This document shows positions 1 through 6,921 of a stretch of 64,000 nucleotides of DNA, piece by piece. Positions within the stretch are counted from its first letter, which is position 1; each line of letters begins with the position of its first letter. Both the position numbers and the translations under genes were made by a program. Location of the stretch: contig JAQXKZ010000015.1 in NCBI GenBank assembly GCA_029010715.1, positions 1 to 64,000 of the forward strand, read 5' to 3'. The notes under the pieces are model-generated. The model saw nothing but the letters and a program-made list of their open reading frames with translations, searched no databases and was not told the origin of the DNA. Origin of the DNA: Clostridiales bacterium. GTDB taxonomy: Bacteria > Bacillota > Clostridia > Oscillospirales > Oscillospiraceae.

Positions 1-100
1 GCTTTAATTGACATAATACCGGATTTGGACAAATAAGATATTCGAAACGGTTACAATAAAGAAAAAATTAATCGCAAATTTATTAAAAAAACTCTTGCAT

Positions 101-128
101 TTTACATAACATCGTGTTACAGTATATT
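101..128 (+). promoter_or_regulatory. Putative sigma-A promoter of the surface protein gene
   Basis: A -35 element TTTACA (101-106) and a -10 element TATATT (123-128) are separated by 16 bp, about 90 bp before the surface-protein start codon. The leader that follows holds a short imperfect hairpin (CCGGGA...TCCCGG) and a ribosome binding site AAGGAG just before the ATG at 220. The upstream 100 bases are AT-rich compared with the genes. Confidence 0.5.
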
Positions 129-219
129 CACACCGATGACCGGGAGCAGAAGAGTGTTTCCCGGACGGAGGTAAATTAATTGGTGAGAATAAAAACAGCA
201 ATATAAGGAGACGGACAAC

Positions 220-2928
220 ATGAAAACAGTCACAAAATTCTTATCCATGCTTCTTCTCGTCGCCATGTGCCTGAGCCTTTTCGGCGGCAGCGCATATGCG
301 CTTGAGCTCGGCGGGTCCGCTTCGACTCCCGGCTCCGATGTCAGCTCCGTTACGGCGAGCGGAAGCAGTGCAGGCGGATTCGAAGTCGGCGGCGCCGACG
401 CTTCCGGAACCCAGAGCGAATCCGGTACAGACACTCTTTCTGACGACCTTGAGATTGACGATTCTGTCTACAGCACCAGGAGAGGCCTTCTCAGAGCTCC
501 CGTAGCGCCTCCGGTGGCCGACGGTGAAGCCCAGATCGGCACCACCGTATATGAGACTCTGGCTGACGCTATCGCGAAGGCTCAGCAGAACGATACCATC
601 AAGCTTCTTAAGAATGTAACTACCAATTCTATCATCACCATCAGCGTTCCGGTCACGATCGACCTCAACGACTTCAAATGGACTCTGAACAAGAGTCTGA
701 ACATCAACGCTGCGGTAACCGTCACCGATACGGCCTCCACCGGTATCCTCGATATGTATGACTACATAAACGTTTATGCCGGCCTGAAGTTCAATAACAT
801 CGATCTTTACTGCAACAGCAACTCCGGCTTCAGCTTCGGCTACGGCGGCAAGGTCACCATGGACTATGTATGGGGCAACGGCAACCTCTTTGCCAACGCC
901 GGCAGCACCAGCCAGATGCTGGTCAACAGCGGCTGCTATGAGTACAGACCCAACGGTCTCAACGCTCCCGGTACTGTTATCTCTGAGCGCACTGACGGCA
1001 GATTTGAGGTCCGCGCAGGTGAGGATACTGACATCACCAAGTATCAGGCCTCCATCGGCAGCACCTACTATACCACCCTCAGCGAGGCATTCCAGAAGGC
1101 AGTCAGCGGCGATACCATCGTCATAGTCAAGCAGAGCGGCAAGACCAGCGTCAGCGGAGCCGAACTCACCGACTATAAGAACGTCACCCTCGACCTCAGC
1201 GGCGAAGATGTTTACGACGGCGGCATCACCGTGACCCCCAACAGCAGCCTGACCATCACCAACGGTAAATTCAATGCTGGCATAATAAACAACGGTACTC
1301 TGACCGTTTCCTCCTCTGCGGAGCTCGTTGCGCTCAGCAGCTACGGCACCACCTATGTCAACGGCAAGATTGCTACCATTAACATCAGCAGCGGCAACAT
1401 GAACGTATCCGACACCGCGGAGATCACCACGATCAATGTCGCCAACGCGCCTACCATTTACGTTCCTGAAGGCTCCAGCGCCAAGATGGGCAGCATCAAC
1501 AAGAACCCCGGCAGCGCACCCAGGCAGGTATACGGCGGTATTTGGTCCAACAGCAATGTTGACAGCTACGTTGCCGACAACTTCGAGGCAAAGCAGCAGA
1601 CCTCTACCACCTGGATCGTTCAGCGCAAGGGCGTAACTCCTACCCCCACTCCGAGCGGCAAGCCCGTGAACGCCAGCGTCAGCCCCAGCTCTCAGCAGTA
1701 CTACCAGAAGAACAATTCCAACGCAGTTAAGTTCACTGTATATCCCGCAAACAGCCTGACCTCTCTGGTTGCTTACACCGCATCCGGTTCCGTTACCCTG
1801 AATCAGGGAAGCGACTACGGCTACAACAGCAGCACCGGCGCTGTCACCATTTACAGCACCTACCTTGAGAAAATCAAGGCTCAGACCGTTACCCTGTACT
1901 TCTACTTCGCAGGCGAGACCAATCCCGCTACCGCGCTCGTATATGTCATTCCTTACTGCAGCCTGAACACCGGCAGCTACTACAGGAATACCGGCAACGC
2001 AGTCTACTTCGACATGTCCACCGGCTCTGCATACGGCTACAGATACGGCACCTCCACTGACTTTGCCTACTCTCAGCCCCTGTACAGCAGCAACTACACC
2101 GAGACCAACGGCAGCAACGGCTATGTTACCCTGCGTCTGAACAACAGCTTCCTGGATTCCCTGGCAAGCAACCAGACCTACTACTTCTTCTACGTGCTCG
2201 ATAACAGCAATACCCGCTACCGCATGGAGAGGAACGGCCTGACCATCGACAGCAAATCTCCTTCTGTCGGCGGTGACTACATGATCGACTACCTCGACAG
2301 CGCATACTGGTACTATGGCGACAGCAAGCTCGGCTTCAGAGTCAGCCCGCTCGCCAGCGGCGGTATCGCAGTTGACAACTGGGGAGTTCCCGGTGAAGAG
2401 TACGTCGACAGCGGCACCGGCAAGATCTACCTCGGCACCGCTCTGCTCAAGGAACTCAAGACCGGCTGGCACACCCTGACGGCCTACTACGGCGAGTACG
2501 GTGAGGAACCTTCCCGCTCCATCGACTTCTATGTCGGACCGTACCTCAAGCCCGTCGACACCGATAAGCACGTCATCAACAGCAGCAAGAACCTGAAGTT
2601 CGTCTGCTCCGACAGTATCGCAAAGGTCTATGTCGGCGATAAACTCCTTGACGACGAGTACTACACCATCAGCCGCGACGGCAAGTACCTGACCCTCAAG
2701 GCAGGCTTCCTGAATGCCCGCATGGCAGGCGAGACCTACAACCTCTCCGTCCTGACCGTAAACAACGAGTATGCAAGCACCACTTTCCGCATTCTCACTA
2801 CCGCTCAGGCTTCTTCCAGCCCAAGGACCGGCGATGAGAGCAATATGGGTCTGTGGCTCGCATTCCTGATCGTCTCCGGCGGCGCAGCGATCGCTGTTGT
2901 CCCGAGACTCAGAAAGGGCAAGGACTGA
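220..2928 (+). CDS. Large secreted surface protein with X2-like Ig domains and SPRTGD wall-anchor tail
   Basis: A 902-residue exported protein. Residues 1-28 form a signal peptide ending in AYA. A Ser/Gly-rich, probably disordered stretch follows to about 95. Two repeats, each opening with a line like 'YETLADAIAKAQQNDTI' (about 110 and 285), resemble beta-helix rungs. From about 480 there are four Ig-like modules of about 100 residues with the look of the X2 carbohydrate-associated family. The C-terminus has SPRTGD, a hydrophobic helix and the basic tail RLRKGK, which fits a clostridial variant of the LPXTG sorting signal. Surface display by a sortase is inferred; no sortase gene is in the window. 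The protein has almost no Cys and a very high Ser/Thr/Asn/Tyr content. It could be an adhesin or a glycan-binding scaffold; no catalytic motif was recognised. Confidence 0.75.
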   Translation: MKTVTKFLSMLLLVAMCLSLFGGSAYALELGGSASTPGSDVSSVTASGSSAGGFEVGGADASGTQSESGTDTLSDDLEIDDSVYSTRRGLLRAPVAPPVADGEAQIGTTVYETLADAIAKAQQNDTIKLLKNVTTNSIITISVPVTIDLNDFKWTLNKSLNINAAVTVTDTASTGILDMYDYINVYAGLKFNNIDLYCNSNSGFSFGYGGKVTMDYVWGNGNLFANAGSTSQMLVNSGCYEYRPNGLNAPGTVISERTDGRFEVRAGEDTDITKYQASIGSTYYTTLSEAFQKAVSGDTIVIVKQSGKTSVSGAELTDYKNVTLDLSGEDVYDGGITVTPNSSLTITNGKFNAGIINNGTLTVSSSAELVALSSYGTTYVNGKIATINISSGNMNVSDTAEITTINVANAPTIYVPEGSSAKMGSINKNPGSAPRQVYGGIWSNSNVDSYVADNFEAKQQTSTTWIVQRKGVTPTPTPSGKPVNASVSPSSQQYYQKNNSNAVKFTVYPANSLTSLVAYTASGSVTLNQGSDYGYNSSTGAVTIYSTYLEKIKAQTVTLYFYFAGETNPATALVYVIPYCSLNTGSYYRNTGNAVYFDMSTGSAYGYRYGTSTDFAYSQPLYSSNYTETNGSNGYVTLRLNNSFLDSLASNQTYYFFYVLDNSNTRYRMERNGLTIDSKSPSVGGDYMIDYLDSAYWYYGDSKLGFRVSPLASGGIAVDNWGVPGEEYVDSGTGKIYLGTALLKELKTGWHTLTAYYGEYGEEPSRSIDFYVGPYLKPVDTDKHVINSSKNLKFVCSDSIAKVYVGDKLLDDEYYTISRDGKYLTLKAGFLNARMAGETYNLSVLTVNNEYASTTFRILTTAQASSSPRTGDESNMGLWLAFLIVSGGAAIAVVPRLRKGKD

Positions 2929-2967
2929 ACGCAGGATAAGCGTCAGATAAGCAAACAATGATAATTC

Positions 2968-2991
2968 GCCCCACAGCCTTAGCTGTGGGGC
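2968..2991 (+). terminator. Terminator-like hairpin after the surface protein gene
   Basis: A perfect 10-bp inverted repeat (GCCCCACAGC / GCTGTGGGGC) with a 4-base loop lies 40 bp after the stop codon. The U-tract after it is weak (GTTATC), so termination efficiency is uncertain. Confidence 0.6.
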
Positions 2992-3042
2992 GTTATCGCT
3001 GTGCCGGGCTTTGTAAACTTTTTATGTATTACAGGTATGCTG

Positions 3043-3071
3043 TTGAAAAGCAGCCGGCGCTGAAGTATAAT
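3043..3071 (+). promoter_or_regulatory. Sigma-A promoter of the Sel1 lipoprotein gene
   Basis: TTGAAA (3043-3048), a 17-bp spacer and a perfect TATAAT (3066-3071) lie just ahead of the lipoprotein gene, whose ribosome binding site AAGGAG is at about 3103. This makes the gene its own transcription unit. Confidence 0.75.
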
Positions 3072-3117
3072 CTAGGGCACCCGGAAAAGTTGTGTTTTAA
3101 TATAAGGAGAGCTTGAA

Positions 3118-4317
3118 ATGAAAAGATCATTGTCAATAATACTGCTGCTGGCGATGCTGCTTTGCCTGGCCGCCTGCGGTGAGACTGCGCCGGCTGCTAC
3201 TGCTGCGCCCGAAGCCACTCAAACACCGGACGATTCTCCGGAAGCCATGGCCGCAGAGGCGGAAAGGCTTTTTTATGATGACGCGGATTACGCGGCGGCA
3301 TTTGAAAAGCTGAGCGTTGCGGAAATCAGCGGCTTTGCTGAAGTGCAGGAACTGCTCGGTACCTGCTATTACCTCGGACTCGGTACCGACGTTGATTATG
3401 ACGAGGCTGTGCCTCTCCTGACCAGAGCGGCGGATCAGGGCAGCGTGCCGGCAATGTATATGCTGGCTGCGGCCAATTATGCCGGCAACGGCGCCAGAAA
3501 GGATACTGATAAGGCCGGGGAACTCTACAGAAAGTTTGTGAGTGCGGCTGAGTCTGCCGGGATCGAAGAGACCGATCGGTACGGGCGCGTCCTGGCCTAT
3601 CTTGCCGACTGCTACGGCTTCGGCAGGGGAGTGACGAAGAACGCGGATAAGGCGAATGACTATGCCGAAAAGGCTGTTGCGGCCGGAAAACTCTGTGCAC
3701 TCGACCAGGTTAGACTCGCCGAAGGCTATGTTGCCGGCGTATTCGGCAAGGCTGAGCCCACGCCCGACCCGGAACCCACCGGCGATCCCTACGCGGTGCC
3801 CGATTCTGCCGTAAATACCGAAGAGCCGGCAGCTGAGGTCAAAACGGTCCCCGCTGAGGCCGAGGCGCTCTACAGCAGCGCGCTCAGCGGTATCAGAGCT
3901 CTTGCGGACTGCGGTAACGTGAAGGCCGTTAAGATACTCGGAGACTATTCTTTCTACGGCCTTGGCGGAGTAGGGCAGGACTATCTGAAGGCTCTTGAAT
4001 ACTACACGGAGGCCGGTGAGCAGGGCGATGCCGACGCTCAGGCCCAGGTAGGCTATATATACCAGAACGCCTGCGGCGTTGAGGCTGACTACGAAAAAGC
4101 CATGGAGTGGAACAACAGGGCCGCCCAGCAGGGCAACGCTCAGGGACAGGCTCAGATAGGCTGGCTGTATCATCATGGACTGGGCGTGACCCAGAACCTT
4201 GACGAGGCCGGCAGATGGTATACCAGAGCCGCCGATCAGGGCAACACCTGGGCGGAGGAGCGTCTGGCGGAGACCGAGATTACAAACCCGCAGAGCTCGT
4301 TTGAGGCACACGCATAA
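3118..4317 (+). CDS. Sel1-repeat (TPR-like) lipoprotein
   Basis: A 399-residue lipoprotein. The signal peptide ends in the lipobox LAAC with the lipidated Cys at residue 20, followed by an Ala/Thr/Pro-rich linker. Residues from about 60 carry Sel1-like repeats with the hallmark 'A...G...A...LG..Y..G.GV..D..KA' pattern; the clearest are near 85-160 and 265-385. An acidic Pro-rich spacer at about 215-245 divides the repeats into two groups. Such solenoids bind partner proteins; the partner here is unknown. It stands alone with its own promoter and is convergent with the glycosyltransferase gene at 4650. Confidence 0.85.
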   Translation: MKRSLSIILLLAMLLCLAACGETAPAATAAPEATQTPDDSPEAMAAEAERLFYDDADYAAAFEKLSVAEISGFAEVQELLGTCYYLGLGTDVDYDEAVPLLTRAADQGSVPAMYMLAAANYAGNGARKDTDKAGELYRKFVSAAESAGIEETDRYGRVLAYLADCYGFGRGVTKNADKANDYAEKAVAAGKLCALDQVRLAEGYVAGVFGKAEPTPDPEPTGDPYAVPDSAVNTEEPAAEVKTVPAEAEALYSSALSGIRALADCGNVKAVKILGDYSFYGLGGVGQDYLKALEYYTEAGEQGDADAQAQVGYIYQNACGVEADYEKAMEWNNRAAQQGNAQGQAQIGWLYHHGLGVTQNLDEAGRWYTRAADQGNTWAEERLAETEITNPQSSFEAHA

Positions 4318-4589
4318 CGTCAGAAGAAGCTCGCGCCGCTCCGCTTCCGCCGGGGCGGCGAAAGCTGCGCTATGCTCCCTCCTTCTTCCTTTTCCGGTCA
4401 GACCCGCCTTGACGGGTTCTGCCCGGAGGACGCGGGGGGGAAGAAGCTCGCGTCGCTCCGCTTCCGCCGGGGCGGCGAAAGCTGTGCTATGCTCCCTCCT
4501 TCTTCCTTTTCCGGCCAGACCCGCCATGACGGGCTCTGCCCGGAGGACACGGGGGGGAAAGCTCGCGCCACGGAGTTCCAGTATTATTA
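4318..4589. repeat. 117-bp tandem repeat, two full copies plus a partial third
   Basis: Copy 1 is 4324-4440 and copy 2 is 4441-4557, with only about eight differences between them; a third copy breaks off after a few bases at about 4558. Each copy carries GC-rich inverted repeats (for example CCGCCGGGGCGGCG and CAGACCCGCC...CGGGTTCTG). The unit length is a multiple of three, so one frame stays open through it, but the readings are Ser/Arg/Ala-rich, have no ribosome binding site and do not look like protein. It is best treated as a non-coding intergenic repeat. Confidence 0.8.
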
Positions 4590-4621
4590 AACGGAGATGG
4601 AGTTTTTACTCCATCTCCGTT
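4590..4621. terminator. Bidirectional terminator between convergent genes
   Basis: A perfect 12-bp stem (ACGGAGATGGAG / CTCCATCTCCGT) with a 6-base T-rich loop sits between the plus-strand lipoprotein and the minus-strand glycosyltransferase. It can serve both. Confidence 0.75.
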
Positions 4622-4649
4622 GTTACGTTATGCGTGTGTGTCTTATTGT

Positions 4650-5777
4650 TTATACCGCGCAGTCCTCTCCGGGGCAGTGCATACTGTCGTATATTGCCTC
4701 GGCCGCATGCTGCGGCACTGCCGACGACGCTGCCTGAGACATCATGGAGAGCCGGCGGCTGTCTGAGAGCAGCTCCGTGCACATAGAGGCGAGATCTTCC
4801 GGAGAGGCCGCCGTGACGGCGGCGCCGGAGCGCACAAAGAAATCAAGGTTGTACTCCTCAACGGCGGCGACCGCGTCAATGAGCACCATCGGCAGTGCTT
4901 TCGCGGCTGCCTCCGTCACGCTTATTCCGCCTGGCTTGGTCAGGTACAGGTCGGCGCTGTCAAGCAGCCGGGAAACGTCATGCTCAAAGCCGGATATGTG
5001 CACGTTGGGAGCAGTGCAGAAGCGTCCGCTGAGCTGACGGTAAAGCTTTTCATTTGAGCCGCAGACGACGGTAAGCTCAATGTCTGCGCCCATGGTTTCC
5101 GAGAGAATTTCCGTCAGCTCCTTCACAGGCCCGCAGCCTATGCTCCCTGTCATTGCCACGAGGTGGCGGTGCTCGGGCGCGACGCCGAAGCTGCGCTTGG
5201 CCTCAGCCTTGGGCACCGAGCTGTAGAAATCCTGACGTATTGGGATGCCGTAGGGGTATATCAGGTCCGGCCGGATATTGCCGACGGTAAAATTCCTGAC
5301 GAGCGAGGGAGAGGGGATGAAGTAGCGCTCCAGCAGGCTGTCGCCGGCACTGGGACTGCAGGTGTAGTCGGTCGCAACAAAGGCGGTGCTGAGCGAGGCG
5401 TCGAAGTGCTCCAGGACCTCTGTGAGCATCAGCGCCGGGAAAAGATGCGTGCATATCACGCTGTCGTAACCGCCGTCCCGGATGTGCTCATACAGGGGCG
5501 GCGCGCCCTTGCAGAATATCTCGCGCAGCTTGGACGACTCGTTGAACATGTCCGGGTGGTTCTCGGAGAACCTGTAACCGGACTGGTAAAGGCGGGGAGT
5601 GTGGCGATACATGAAGGTATGGCCGCTCGTAATGATTTTCTGTGCGCTCTCGGATACAAAGTGCAGCGCTTCGCACAGGTCGCAGTCCTCGCCGTGCGCC
5701 TGATATACCTCCTGAATGGCGCGGGCACAGGAATTGTGGCCCTCGCCTGTATTGCAGCTCAGAATAAGTGTTTTCAT
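4650..5777 (-). CDS. MGDG-synthase-like / UgtP-like lipid glycosyltransferase (GT28)
   Basis: A 375-residue GT-B enzyme. The N-terminal Rossmann-like half starts with the MGDG-synthase signature (SCNTGEGHN, residues 7-15), and the C-terminal half has a donor-binding TGSIGCGPV loop at about 210 and the TKPGG...EA motif at 280-290 that contacts the nucleotide sugar in MurG/UgtP enzymes. The family transfers Glc or Gal from a UDP-sugar to diacylglycerol at the inner membrane face. The start overlaps the stop of the upstream CrtO-like gene by 4 bases (ATGA), so they are translationally coupled. The donor sugar and the lipid acceptor cannot be read from the sequence. Confidence 0.8.
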   Translation of the reverse strand: MKTLILSCNTGEGHNSCARAIQEVYQAHGEDCDLCEALHFVSESAQKIITSGHTFMYRHTPRLYQSGYRFSENHPDMFNESSKLREIFCKGAPPLYEHIRDGGYDSVICTHLFPALMLTEVLEHFDASLSTAFVATDYTCSPSAGDSLLERYFIPSPSLVRNFTVGNIRPDLIYPYGIPIRQDFYSSVPKAEAKRSFGVAPEHRHLVAMTGSIGCGPVKELTEILSETMGADIELTVVCGSNEKLYRQLSGRFCTAPNVHISGFEHDVSRLLDSADLYLTKPGGISVTEAAAKALPMVLIDAVAAVEEYNLDFFVRSGAAVTAASPEDLASMCTELLSDSRRLSMMSQAASSAVPQHAAEAIYDSMHCPGEDCAV

Positions 5778-6247
5778 TTCTGTATATTCCCCCCGTGTTT
5801 CCTCGTGCCGTCCTCCAGACGCTGCAGTCTGGGCCGGTTATAACGCTGTATTATGATAAACGGCAGATTACCGCCAAGAAAATAGACGATCGCGATCACC
5901 CATCCCCAGACGCCGGGCCAAATAAATACCGCGCCGAATCCCAGTATGCTCAAAAGCACATGTATAAATTCCGCCACGCAGGTCTCCTGCAGCATCCGCG
6001 GCAGTCTCTCGCTGTAGTCGGCTGTTATTTTTTTGGGAGGCATAAGCTTCGGAAATATGCGGCTCATGTCCGGCAGCTTGTTTTGCCACTGCTTCACGTG
6101 CAGACGGTGATAGAGCTCCGGCTCAAAGGAATAAATTCTGTAAGGGAAGGCGCGGCAGTCAAACCAGTTTTTGGGCAGCAGCCTGCCGAGTACGAAGGAG
6201 GCGGCGCCGAGCACGAGATAGTACAGTGCGCAGTACAGAAGCTTCAT
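5774..6247 (-). CDS. CrtO-like glycosyl-4,4'-diaponeurosporenoate acyltransferase family membrane protein
   Basis: A 157-residue membrane protein with helices near 4-20 and a long hydrophobic block at about 100-135. The conserved features are WFDCRAFPYRIYSFE near the N-terminus and NLPFIIIQRYNRPRL near the C-terminus, which I associate with the CrtO acyltransferase family of staphyloxanthin synthesis. I chose the ATG at 6247 because GGAGAG lies six bases upstream; the open frame extends another 32 residues with no ribosome binding site. No carotenoid genes are nearby, so it more likely acylates the glycolipid made by the coupled glycosyltransferase. That role is inference. Confidence 0.65.
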   Translation of the reverse strand: MKLLYCALYYLVLGAASFVLGRLLPKNWFDCRAFPYRIYSFEPELYHRLHVKQWQNKLPDMSRIFPKLMPPKKITADYSERLPRMLQETCVAEFIHVLLSILGFGAVFIWPGVWGWVIAIVYFLGGNLPFIIIQRYNRPRLQRLEDGTRKHGGNIQK

Positions 6248-6602
6248 CTTTCTCTCTCCTTGGCATCCTGTGGTGGTCTGCGGTAATATACGGCTGAATC
6301 TTTCTGTATTATTTGTATTATCCGTGTTGCAACTGTTATTCAATTAAGTTTCAAGAATTGTTGACAAAAAGCACGTTTGGGAAGCAAAACGGAATTGCAG
6401 GCAAATATGAGCTGAGAAATGTGAGAATTATGGGGGAGATGCTGTCCCCGTGTACGGCTGATGGAGGATAAATAGACTAAAATATACAAAAAACCATGCT
6501 GATATTTCTGCGAATTGCATGTGCTTAATAGTTGACCCGGGGCAAGCTGAAGGCGTATGCTGTAAATGTAAACGAATAGCTCTTTATCCCGGGAGGACAG
6601 GC
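6248..6602. other. Divergent intergenic region between the glycolipid pair and the aldehyde oxidoreductase operon
   Basis: 355 bases. It holds the minus-strand promoter listed separately. For the plus strand I found no convincing -35/-10 pair; a weak TAAAAT lies at about 6477, and a small GGGGA...TCCCC hairpin at about 6430-6450. I looked for a molybdenum-cofactor riboswitch pattern and did not recognise one. Confidence 0.5.
6315..6343 (-). promoter_or_regulatory. Promoter of the CrtO-like/glycosyltransferase pair
   Basis: Reading the minus strand: TTGAAT (6343-6338), 17-bp spacer, TAATAC (6320-6315), about 70 bases before the chosen start at 6247. Confidence 0.55.
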
Positions 6603-6863
6603 ATGAGTGCAGAGGAGTTCTTTGAAATAAGCGCGGACACCGTGACGGTCGAGGTCACGGATGCAAAAACCGGGGAGACTTTCCGCCGTGAGCTTCCCAT
6701 AGACTATTATGAAAACGCGAACTTCCTGCGGCTGCGGGCTGAGGACTTCAGCGGGGCCCTGTCGGAGCTCGTGTTCTGCTCCGGACGCGGCGTGGAGCGA
6801 ATGAAGGACATGACCGGACGCGGTCCGGACCATGACCGCTGCGGCGGCCATGGCGGCAAATAA
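6603..6863 (+). CDS. Small hypothetical protein at the head of the aldehyde oxidoreductase operon
   Basis: 86 residues starting at the ATG at 6603, which has GGGAGGA six bases upstream; an in-frame ATG at 6519 has none. The first 60 residues predict a beta-rich domain (SADTVTVEVTD...RRELPIDYY). The tail is GRGPDHDRCGGHGGK, with His and Cys that could bind metal. I do not recognise the family. It ends 58 bases before the oxidoreductase start and is likely co-transcribed, which suggests an accessory or regulatory role for the molybdoenzyme; that is inference. Confidence 0.55.
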   Translation: MSAEEFFEISADTVTVEVTDAKTGETFRRELPIDYYENANFLRLRAEDFSGALSELVFCSGRGVERMKDMTGRGPDHDRCGGHGGK

Positions 6864-6921
6864 GCGCGCTGTACCAAAAGGTTTTACCATACAGTATACA
6901 AAAATACAGGAGGAAGTGTTT

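Noticed and set aside
241-2958. 905-residue open frame antisense to the surface protein gene
   Set aside because: It is the complement of a real gene with strongly biased codons; the reading has no domain, no ribosome binding site and odd composition.
4199-4786. Plus-strand frame through the 117-bp repeats (Ser/Arg/Ala-rich repeat protein)
   Set aside because: The repeat length is a multiple of three, so a frame stays open by chance; no start site, no known fold, and it runs into the terminator and the antisense of the next gene.
6350-6600. Possible molybdenum-cofactor riboswitch before the aldehyde oxidoreductase operon
   Set aside because: I could not find the conserved blocks of that RNA class; only small unrelated hairpins are present.
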